Of a stretch of 12,149 nucleotides of DNA, positions 5,458-10,126 are shown piece by piece. Numbering within the stretch: the stretch's first letter is position 1; each line of letters begins with the position of its first letter. A model generated the notes under the pieces. It did not search any database. It had not been told where the DNA came from and worked only from the letters and a program-made list of their open reading frames with translations. The position numbers were made by a program, and so were the translations under genes. The stretch is from the NCBI GenBank assembly GCA_046050105.1, contig JBJOQE010000048.1, positions 1 to 12,149 on the forward strand, in the 5' to 3' direction. The stretch is from JAYQPD01 sp046050105. Lineage in GTDB: Bacteria; Patescibacteriota; Minisyncoccia; Phycocordibacterales; UBA918.

Positions 5458-6282
5458 TTACATCTTCACCACATAACCACTAGGTGATATATCAGGTGAA
5501 TTTACGACAGAGCTTGCTGGATATATAGTAACTGTAGTTTCATAATCATTATTCACGCCATGTACGTGATATACCACTGCGTTATCTAAATGAGTCTGCA
5601 AAAACTTGAACTCATTTTTTGAAATATTAAACACAGAACCAGACGAAGCGTTGGTGGCTTTAACTTCAATAAACTTTTCTGTCCCATTTTCATAAAATGA
5701 TTTTATATCATAGCCGTGTCCATCTCCTTCTTTCGAAACATGATGCATCTTTTCAGCCAAATCAGAGCGACCAATTTTTGTAAGGTAATTTTTTTCTAAA
5801 TCGTAAACAAAAGCTTCTCCTAGCTCACCATGAAGCTTTCTGGTTTCATTAATCATGTCCCAGTCAATTTTTCTAGGAGTGCTAAAGAAACTTTCGGGTG
5901 GTAAAATTTTGTTGAAAGAAGTTAATTTTGCTTGATTTTCTGACAAAATTACATCTAAATAAAGCTTCGTGTCAGCACGATAAGTACTAGCTTCATTAAT
6001 CTCATTTTTACTATAAATTTCAGGGATATGTCCCTGACTCATTTTATAATTTTTATATGCACTTATAAAAGTAAATAATCCGTATAAAAGTATTATTATT
6101 AGTAAAAAATAAAATACAAATATTTCATCTGCATCCATTCTCTTATTTTCAAATACAGTTTGACCAGACAAAAATTTAATTATCACTATAATTCCTATGA
6201 GTAAATAGAAAGAAGTCATAAAAACAAAACCGTCGTGATATTCCCATAAATAAGATAAAAAGCTTTTAGATTTATTTTTCAT
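5458..6282 (-). CDS. Two-helix membrane protein with C-terminal DUF3883 nuclease-like domain
   Basis: A 274-residue protein. Two hydrophobic helices (about 18-38 and 54-75) form an N-terminal membrane anchor, followed by a charged linker and a DUF3883 domain (about 145-245). Landmarks are the G-E pair (G155-E156), HHVSKEGDGHGYDI (180-193), F204-I-E206-V-K208 and SKNEF (221-225). The D192...E206-x-K208 pattern matches the PD-(D/E)xK-like core of this family, so a nuclease role is plausible but not shown. DUF3883 domains often occur in defence loci. It is first in the island operon, with the HEPN gene 11 bp downstream. TATAAT ends 6 nt before the ATG, predicting a leaderless mRNA. Its AT-rich sequence differs from the flanking chromosomal genes, consistent with transfer. 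Confidence 0.78.
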   Translation of the reverse strand: MKNKSKSFLSYLWEYHDGFVFMTSFYLLIGIIVIIKFLSGQTVFENKRMDADEIFVFYFLLIIILLYGLFTFISAYKNYKMSQGHIPEIYSKNEINEASTYRADTKLYLDVILSENQAKLTSFNKILPPESFFSTPRKIDWDMINETRKLHGELGEAFVYDLEKNYLTKIGRSDLAEKMHHVSKEGDGHGYDIKSFYENGTEKFIEVKATNASSGSVFNISKNEFKFLQTHLDNAVVYHVHGVNNDYETTVTIYPASSVVNSPDISPSGYVVKM

Positions 6283-6288
6283 AGGTAA

Positions 6289-6294
6289 ATTATA
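6289..6294 (-). promoter_or_regulatory. -10 box of the island operon, leaderless type
   Basis: A perfect TATAAT on the minus strand, 6 nt (TTACCT) before the ATG of the DUF3883 gene, so transcription would begin at or next to the start codon. No good -35 is visible. It overlaps the stop codon of the truncated DUF1761 copy. Confidence 0.6.
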
Positions 6295-6406
6295 CTTTTG
6301 GTGATTGAATGTTTATACCTGTAACCAGATAAAATACATATTGAAATCTCATTATAATAAAAGATACTAAAAGACCGGCCACCACAGCAACAATATTGAT
6401 ATCCAT
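6290..6406 (-). pseudogene. Truncated DUF1761 5' end running into island DNA
   Basis: The right repeat carries the DUF1761 start (MDINIVAVVA, ten codons), then crosses the junction at about 6378 into island DNA. It continues as a hydrophobic 38-codon frame (GLLVSFIIM...) that ends at TAA 6290-6292. It is a chimeric fragment. Whether it is translated is unknown, but it could serve as a leader peptide in front of the DUF3883 gene. Confidence 0.6.
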
Positions 6407-6507
6407 AGAATGGTCTTATTGAATATACCTTAACGATACACCCTTCCTTTTGTGATGCAAGACGTTCTAGAGCAAGTTGACCACAAAGTCGTAGGCATAG
6501 ACCCCGA
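6378..6507. repeat. Right direct repeat of the island (about 130 bp)
   Basis: Same orientation as 4496-4625. It contains the true 3' end of the VTT gene (stop codon at 6467-6469), the 60-bp spacer and a cut-off DUF1761 start. It differs from the left copy mainly in the spacer (one-base gap, a few substitutions) and by silent changes in the coding part. Confidence 0.9.
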
Positions 6508-7030
6508 AGTACGCCATGCCAACGTTATACACCACATTTCCCACGGCAAGCGGCAGAACCACACGATGGTAAGCGTAGCGCATCAGTGAAAGTGAGATGA
6601 CGGCAAAATCGTTTGAGAGCGGCGAGAGTGTGCCGTACAGTACAAGGCCTGGTGTGACGAGCCGCGGATACCGCTCCACATAGAGAGCGAGTTGTGTGAG
6701 TGATGCCTGAAGCCTCTCTCCGAGGAGCGCGCTGCCCTTCCGCGCAGCGAAAAAAGTAAATGTATCAGCAGTGATGACACCAAGCGCCGAAACCAAGCCA
6801 ATTTGAAGTGGGTTCACACCTCCCGATGCTAAACCAAGAAGTATGAGCGGGTACGGAATGCTCGCAAAGGTGGTGATGCTTCCCAGAAACGCAATCGCGT
6901 ACATAAACAGAAAGACGTTCTCTGTACCCACTGCCGCGATGAGTGTGTCGCTCGGTATCAACACAAACGCAAAGGAAAGCGCTGCGGTTCCGAGGAGCGC
7001 GAGTATACCCACGATGCGTTTCCTACTCAT
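6467..7030 (-). CDS. Small VTT/DedA-like polytopic membrane protein
   Basis: A 187-residue hydrophobic protein with about five membrane segments (around 8-26, 39-68, 75-97, 124-145 and 155-180). The re-entrant-type segments ASIPYPLILLGLASGG (56-71) and GVITADTFTFFAARKG (84-99) resemble the VTT (SNARE-associated/DedA-YqaA) fold, whose characterised members are linked to lipid scrambling or undecaprenyl-phosphate recycling. It is short for DedA (about 200-220 residues), so the subfamily is uncertain. Its ATG overlaps the TAA of the preceding gene by one base (TAATG), a strong sign of translational coupling. Its last codons are duplicated at 4586-4625 by the island. Before that event DUF1761 was the next gene. 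Confidence 0.75.
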   Translation of the reverse strand: MSRKRIVGILALLGTAALSFAFVLIPSDTLIAAVGTENVFLFMYAIAFLGSITTFASIPYPLILLGLASGGVNPLQIGLVSALGVITADTFTFFAARKGSALLGERLQASLTQLALYVERYPRLVTPGLVLYGTLSPLSNDFAVISLSLMRYAYHRVVLPLAVGNVVYNVGMAYFGVYAYDFVVNLL

Positions 7031-7383
7031 TATTGTTTTTGTCTACGTTCGTCTTTGGGTGCCTTCATGAGGCGAATCGCCTGGGCATCAATTCCCTCAA
7101 GCGCACCACGCATACCCGTCACCTGGATGAAATCTCCCACACGAATATCCTCCACACGAAGTGGCTCCTTCCCCCGCGAGAGTGTGGTGGAGGTGGCGAT
7201 ACGCACTGCCACCGTACCTCCATGCCTGTCCTCAAGCATGATGGTGGAAGTGGCAACGGTGTTCACTCGCCCAAAAAATACATCACCACGTGTATCGTTC
7301 ACGAAAAGCCATATCCCGAGTGATACAACACTCATCAAAAACCCTGCGCCGGCCGCGACCATAAGTGGTTTCATAGATTGCAT
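7030..7383 (-). CDS. DUF5666-like membrane-anchored small protein
   Basis: A 117-residue protein: an N-terminal hydrophobic helix (about 6-28, signal anchor), then a small beta-rich domain with VFFGRVNTVATSTIMLED (35-52), VRIATSTTL (60-68), VEDIRVGDFIQVTG (77-90) and ALEGIDAQAIRL (94-105), and a charged tail. The G-x-V...L-x-V-x-D-I-x-x-G-D-x-V-x-V-x-G layout is typical of DUF5666 OB-like domains common in Patescibacteria. No activity is known; an extracytoplasmic location is inferred. It is first of the minus-strand group. TACAAT lies 7 nt before this ATG, which supports the first of two nearby Met codons as the start. Confidence 0.7.
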   Translation of the reverse strand: MQSMKPLMVAAGAGFLMSVVSLGIWLFVNDTRGDVFFGRVNTVATSTIMLEDRHGGTVAVRIATSTTLSRGKEPLRVEDIRVGDFIQVTGMRGALEGIDAQAIRLMKAPKDERRQKQ

Positions 7384-7390
7384 AGGATTG

Positions 7391-7396
7391 ATTGTA
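7391..7396 (-). promoter_or_regulatory. -10 box of the DUF5666/VTT gene group
   Basis: TACAAT on the minus strand, seven bases (CAATCCT) before the start codon, predicting a leaderless transcript. A weak CATTGT lies 17 bp upstream as a possible -35. Confidence 0.55.
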
Positions 7397-7423
7397 GCAA
7401 ATTCAAAGATTGCACAATGCGTT

Positions 7424-7442
7424 AATGGTGGCTGACCCTATT
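7424..7442 (+). repeat. Left inverted repeat of the PGDYG cassette
   Basis: AATGGTGGCTGACCCTATT, matching the reverse complement of 8180-8198 at 18 of 19 positions. Confidence 0.85.
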
Positions 7443-7490
7443 TCCTATTTCTTCAATCACCGATATACGATATTCCTAATGAGTTTAATA

Positions 7491-7530
7491 TAAAAAACTG
7501 AGCCACGCACTCTTGTGAAGTGGCGGCTCA
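7491..7530 (-). terminator. Terminator of the PGDYG-like gene
   Basis: On the minus strand TGAGC + CAC (with a CGC bulge) pairs with GTGGCTCA, followed by GTTTTTTAT. It lies about 35 nt after the gene's end and inside the cassette. Confidence 0.7.
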
Positions 7531-7565
7531 TTTTGTTTCGACATAAAGTCGAGATCGAGACGTTA

Positions 7566-8045
7566 CTACTTGGGAGCGTAGGTCTCGGCGAACGCCTTGC
7601 CGTCGATGAGGTAGGGTTCATCGCCCATATTCTCGCCGTCGGCATCGCAGGTATCCGCGATCAGGCAGTTCTCGTCGCCGGTCTGAGGCGAGCCCCACGA
7701 AGCCATGATCTCGATCGGTTTCCCGAACGGGTTCTGGATCGCGCGGCAGTAACCCTTGGCTTGGTAGGCGCCTTCCGTATCGGAGGGCTCGTACCGGCCG
7801 AAGAACTTCTCCTTGCCGATGATGTACTGCTCGCCGGAAGGGTTCGTCATGACCCAGTCGTTCGCCTTGGCGGTGTTGGTCGTTTCCTCCGCGCCGCTGG
7901 CGAGCTTGGTGACGATCTGCTCACCTTCGACAGCCGGTCGCGCTTGCACGCTTCCCTGCTTCTTGAAGATGGGAGCCTCGACCAATGCGGTCATGATTTC
8001 GGGTGACTTGCGATCGATCTTGTCGAAAGCGGTTACTTCTTGCAT
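7566..8045 (-). CDS. PGDYG-domain-like protein with internal duplication
   Basis: A 159-residue, acidic, probably cytoplasmic protein with no signal peptide. The segment NDWVMTNPSGEQYIIGKEKFFGRYEP (62-87) fits the PGDYG family pattern of a GDY-like strand, GE, and then F...YEP. A second, weaker copy follows: CLIADTCDADG (127-137) leading to EPYLIDGKAFAETYAP (143-158). The protein therefore seems to be two tandem modules. The role of this family is unknown. The start is well supported: AAGGAGA (8055-8061) lies 9 nt before the ATG, one of the few clear Shine-Dalgarno sequences in the window. Its promoter and fairly GC-rich codons also differ from neighbours, and it lies in an inverted-repeat cassette, so acquisition from another lineage is likely. 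Confidence 0.72.
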   Translation of the reverse strand: MQEVTAFDKIDRKSPEIMTALVEAPIFKKQGSVQARPAVEGEQIVTKLASGAEETTNTAKANDWVMTNPSGEQYIIGKEKFFGRYEPSDTEGAYQAKGYCRAIQNPFGKPIEIMASWGSPQTGDENCLIADTCDADGENMGDEPYLIDGKAFAETYAPK

Positions 8046-8054
8046 GGTCTGGGG

Positions 8055-8061
8055 TCTCCTT
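8055..8061 (-). promoter_or_regulatory. Strong Shine-Dalgarno of the PGDYG-like gene
   Basis: AAGGAGA on the minus strand, 9 nt before the ATG at 8045. It stands out because the other genes here lack such a site. Confidence 0.85.
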
Positions 8062-8121
8062 CGGTTCTTGGTGTACTTCCCTCCACGAAACGCTCGTGGT
8101 TTGGCTTCTCTAAACTATTTA

Positions 8122-8151
8122 TATATAAGCATACTATTATCAAATCGTCAA
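8122..8151 (-). promoter_or_regulatory. Sigma70-like promoter of the PGDYG-like gene
   Basis: Minus strand: TTGACG (8146-8151), an 18-bp spacer, TATATA (8122-8127); with TTATAT as -10 the spacer is 17. It predicts a leader of about 70 nt before the ATG. Confidence 0.65.
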
Positions 8152-8179
8152 TACCTATAAAATCTCGGATTAATGAGTT

Positions 8180-8198
8180 AATGGGGTCAGCCACCATT
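8180..8198 (-). repeat. Right inverted repeat of the PGDYG cassette
   Basis: Plus-strand AATGGGGTCAGCCACCATT, the inverted partner of 7424-7442 with a single mismatch. Confidence 0.85.
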
Positions 8199-8200
8199 TC

Positions 8201-8216
8201 TCCATGGGGAATCGAA
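8201..8216 (-). pseudogene. tRNA-Glu 3'-end remnant
   Basis: TCCATGGGGAATCGAA matches TCCACGGGGAATCGAA at 8368-8383 (the T-loop to acceptor part of tRNA-Glu) at 15 of 16 positions. It directly abuts the cassette's right inverted repeat. It could be an old attachment-site scar; the match is short. Confidence 0.45.
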
Positions 8217-8294
8217 TTCTACGAATTCTGTTCGGGTTGTATGACATATTCTCCCTAAGGGCGAATCTGTCGACAACCCCTTCGATTCCCCGAC

Positions 8295-8316
8295 GCAAGG
8301 GTCTCCCAGACCTTGC
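8295..8316. other. Hairpin with CCC loop downstream of tRNA-Glu
   Basis: GCAAGGGTCT (8295-8304) pairs with AGACCTTGC (8308-8316) with one bulged G around CCC. The core GTCT-CCC-AGAC is the same as in the hairpin at 567-593. No T-tract. Confidence 0.4.
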
Positions 8317-8330
8317 TTGGAGCCACACGC

Positions 8331-8356
8331 AAAAGGCACCTCAAGAGGTGCCTTTT
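8331..8356 (-). terminator. Terminator of tRNA-Glu
   Basis: AAAAGGCACC and GGTGCCTTTT pair around a six-base loop, with the T-run on either strand. It lies 8 nt past the mature tRNA 3' end on the minus strand. Confidence 0.8.
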
Positions 8357-8363
8357 GTCTTTG

Positions 8364-8435
8364 TGACTCCACGGGGAATCGAACCCCGATTTCAGCCGTG
8401 AAAGGGCCGCGTCCTAACCGTTAGACGATGGAGCC
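8364..8435 (-). tRNA. tRNA-Glu (anticodon TTC)
   Basis: A 72-nt cloverleaf on the minus strand. Acceptor GGCTCCA/TGGAGTC, D-arm GTCT-AACGGTTA-GGAC, anticodon arm CGGCC-CTTTCAC-GGCTG with TTC, four-base variable loop, T-arm CGGGG-TTCGATT-CCCCG, discriminator A. CCA is not encoded (CAA follows), unlike the tRNA-Ser nearby. Confidence 0.96.
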
Positions 8436-8457
8436 ATTCTTCTTTCGAAATGACCTA

Positions 8458-8537
8458 GAGAACCCCGCTTTTCGCCCGTGAATAGGGGCGAGGAAGCGCG
8501 GGGCGCTTCCGAGCCATAACCGTTAGACGATGGAGCC
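8458..8537 (-). pseudogene. Degenerate tRNA-Glu copy with hairpin inserted in the D-arm
   Basis: The first 24 bases as read on the plus strand (8517-8540) repeat 8415-8438 exactly, giving the same acceptor 5' strand and half D-arm. Then, instead of the second D-stem strand, a perfect 8-bp hairpin GGAAGCGC/GCGCTTCC (8492-8510) intervenes. It is followed by an anticodon-like arm CGCCC-CTATTCAC-GGGCG with an eight-base loop, then GCGGGGTTC. The rest of the T-arm and the acceptor 3' strand are lost. It cannot form a normal tRNA. It lies upstream of the intact tRNA-Glu on the same strand and could be co-transcribed with it. Confidence 0.7.
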
Positions 8538-8634
8538 ATTTGCTGCGGCCATCTAAGTAATACAGCTACACTACTTAGTCGCCACATACTACCGAAAAAA
8601 GTCAAAAAATGCTAGTTTGTATCCTGACACACTT

Positions 8635-8725
8635 GGAAGAGTCGCATAGTTGGTCTAGTGCGCCGGTTTCGAAAACCGGTATCGGGTAACTCTGATCGAG
8701 GGTTCGAATCCCTCCTCTTCCGCCA
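8635..8725 (+). tRNA. tRNA-Ser (anticodon CGA)
   Basis: A 91-nt cloverleaf with encoded CCA. Acceptor GGAAGAG/CTCTTCC, discriminator G, anticodon arm CCGGT-TTCGAAA-ACCGG (anticodon CGA), a long class II variable arm, and T-arm GAGGG-TTCGAAT-CCCTC. It reads UCG codons. Confidence 0.96.
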
Positions 8726-8776
8726 AGAAAATAAAGTATCGGCATAACTCGAGTACCTAAGGTTCGATAGAAAAGC

Positions 8777-8782
8777 TATAAT
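8777..8782 (+). promoter_or_regulatory. -10 box of the NUDIX-fold gene, leaderless type
   Basis: A perfect TATAAT, six bases (TACGCT) before the ATG at 8789, so the mRNA would start at the initiation codon. No clear -35. Confidence 0.6.
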
Positions 8783-8788
8783 TACGCT

Positions 8789-9199
8789 ATGCCCACAAAG
8801 ATTTTAATCATCGGTAATATTCTTAAAGGAAACTTCGTTTTGATGCGGAAGAAGTTTGCTGGCTCGGAGCCGTATCAGGAAACATGGTACTCATTTGGAG
8901 CAGAGTTCGTTCCTGGCGAAGACCCAGGGGAGACATTTAAGAAATACATAAAGGGCCTTGCTGGGGTTGATGTTTCCCTTGTGCGGAATTTCTTCTGGGA
9001 TACGGAGACTAAGAAGGACCATGACGGTATTGAAAAGCAGTTTATCTACCTCGATTTAGAATGTGAGTACGTTTCCGGGGAACCTATTATTCCCGAGGGC
9101 CATGAGAAGATTGAGTGGGTTCCGATTGAAAAACTCTCAGAAATTGATGTAGTTCCTCCATCGGTAATAATGTTCAAAAAGCTCGGATATCTGAAATAA
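8789..9199 (+). CDS. NUDIX-fold protein lacking the catalytic Nudix residues
   Basis: A 136-residue protein laid out like a small NUDIX hydrolase: an N-terminal strand with ILKGNFVLMRKK (11-22), the Nudix-box region at 37-60 and a C-terminal EKIEWVPIEKLSEID (106-120) with HEKIEWV typical of the family. The Nudix box itself is broken. The glutamate of GE is present (E44), but where R-E-x-x-E-E-x-G is expected the sequence reads K52-Y-I-K-G-L-A-G59, so the metal-binding glutamates are missing. Hydrolase activity is therefore unlikely; it may bind a nucleotide or have another role. The start is supported by TATAAT 6 nt upstream. It stands alone, 63 bp after tRNA-Ser. Confidence 0.68.
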   Translation: MPTKILIIGNILKGNFVLMRKKFAGSEPYQETWYSFGAEFVPGEDPGETFKKYIKGLAGVDVSLVRNFFWDTETKKDHDGIEKQFIYLDLECEYVSGEPIIPEGHEKIEWVPIEKLSEIDVVPPSVIMFKKLGYLK

Positions 9200-9310
9200 G
9201 GATAGCGACCCGAGTGCCTCAGACAATCCACCAAGAAGTCGCTGAAATACCCTTACATTACCGCACCGGTACTTAACCCGAGACGCCCGCAGAAGAAGAC
9301 CGGAATGTTG

Positions 9311-9330
9311 CCGCATGTGTGCGGTATACT
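9311..9330 (+). promoter_or_regulatory. -10 box with adjacent palindrome before the TVP38-like gene
   Basis: TATACT (9325-9330) lies seven bases before the ATG at 9338. Directly before it is CCGCA-TGTG-TGCGG (9311-9324), a 5-bp palindrome in the promoter spacer that could be an operator. Confidence 0.55.
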
Positions 9331-9337
9331 ATCACCT

Positions 9338-10027
9338 ATGGAAACACCACAAGAGGATGCGGAACACCGCATCATGCCGAAGCACGGCCTCGGCATTGCC
9401 CTCGTACTCATTGGCATGGGTATTTTGTTTTGGTTTTTTGATGTCGACCAAGTGCGGGCGTTTGTGGAAAAAGGCGGCGCATGGGGCCCCATCATTTTCA
9501 TTCTCGCGAAAGCATCTACCATTGTGGTGGCGCCTATTTCAGGCTCTGCTATCTACCCTATGGCCGGTGCGGTGTTTGGATTTAAGTTTGGCTTTATCTA
9601 CACATTCATAGGTGATGCGCTTGGAAGCATTGTCGCATTTTATCTCTCCCGTATTTTTGGGCGAAAAATTGCCGAGCGTATGATGGGCATGCAAGACAGC
9701 AGCTACCTCACGCATGTGCTCGACTACCTCGACTCCTGGCGCGGGCTCATCGAGGCACGCATCTTTTTCTCTGCCCTGCCGGAAGCAGTGGCGTATGCTG
9801 CAGGACTTTCCAAAATACCCTTCTGGAGATTCTTTCTGGTACAAATGGCAGTTGCCGTGCCTACCATCGCTATCTTGGTGCAGTTTGGCTCACTTATGAA
9901 CATGAGCGAAAACCCACTCATCATTGGCTTCTTGCTTGCGGCAAGCGTGCTCGTGATGGCGGGTGGTGGTGCACTCTTTGCCATGCAGGTAAAACGCCGC
10001 GCAGAAGCACGCAAAAACACACCCTGA
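9338..10027 (+). CDS. TVP38/TMEM64 (VTT domain) membrane protein
   Basis: A 229-residue polytopic protein. A short charged N-terminus precedes a first helix (about 18-36). The VTT core follows, with AKASTIVVAPISGSAIYPMAGAVFG (about 57-81), a GDALGSIVAFYLSRIFGR stretch (about 92-109), then ARIFFSALPEAVAYAAGLSKIPFWRFF (about 142-168) and two final helices, and a basic tail. This order is typical of the TVP38/TMEM64/DedA group, linked in studied members to membrane lipid transport. An in-frame ATG 11 codons upstream exists, but TATACT 7 nt before this ATG and the absence of conserved residues before it favour 9338. It ends at a bidirectional terminator shared with glmS. A second, different VTT protein is encoded at 6467. 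Confidence 0.85.
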   Translation: METPQEDAEHRIMPKHGLGIALVLIGMGILFWFFDVDQVRAFVEKGGAWGPIIFILAKASTIVVAPISGSAIYPMAGAVFGFKFGFIYTFIGDALGSIVAFYLSRIFGRKIAERMMGMQDSSYLTHVLDYLDSWRGLIEARIFFSALPEAVAYAAGLSKIPFWRFFLVQMAVAVPTIAILVQFGSLMNMSENPLIIGFLLAASVLVMAGGGALFAMQVKRRAEARKNTP

Positions 10028-10052
10028 CGCTCACACTCTCGCTGTGTGCATC

Positions 10053-10090
10053 GAGAAAAAACACTATGATATATCATAGTGTTTTTTCTC
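10053..10090. terminator. Bidirectional terminator between TVP38-like gene and glmS
   Basis: A near-complete 38-bp palindrome: GAGAAAAAACACTATGAT (10053-10070) and its complement (10073-10090). A-run and T-run flank the core on either strand, suiting both convergent genes. Confidence 0.92.
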
Positions 10091-10126
10091 ATCGGTGGTT
10101 GAAAGTTGCAAGAGGTTAAGCAGTAC

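Larger units (their letters stand above)
4496..6507. mobile_element. AT-rich genomic island flanked by long direct repeats
   Basis: About 1.75 kb of unique DNA (4626-6377) between two imperfect direct repeats of about 130 bp. It is visibly AT-rich compared with both sides and carries two minus-strand genes, the DUF3883 and HEPN-like proteins, as one operon. It splits an otherwise tight gene row (VTT then DUF1761). No transposase or integrase is inside, so the entry route is unclear. Recombination with DNA from a related strain, or integration of a circular element carrying a homologous segment, would leave this structure. The coding differences between the repeats are synonymous, so the two copies diverged while both were functional. 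Confidence 0.75.
7424..8198. mobile_element. 775-bp inverted-repeat cassette carrying one gene
   Basis: Near-perfect 19-nt inverted repeats enclose a single minus-strand gene complete with a -35/-10 promoter, leader, Shine-Dalgarno and terminator. No transposase is present and no target-site duplication was found by eye, so it would need an outside enzyme, as MITE-like elements do. The right end abuts a tRNA-Glu 3'-end remnant (8201-8216), another hint of insertion history. Mobility is inference. Confidence 0.5.

Noticed and set aside
7515..8006. 163-codon plus-strand frame opposite the PGDYG-like gene
   Set aside because: It starts in the terminator of the other gene and has no ribosome binding site, while the minus-strand frame has promoter, Shine-Dalgarno and terminator.
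9305..9337. Upstream ATG for the TVP38-like gene
   Set aside because: It would place the -10 box TATACT inside the coding region and add residues with no family similarity.
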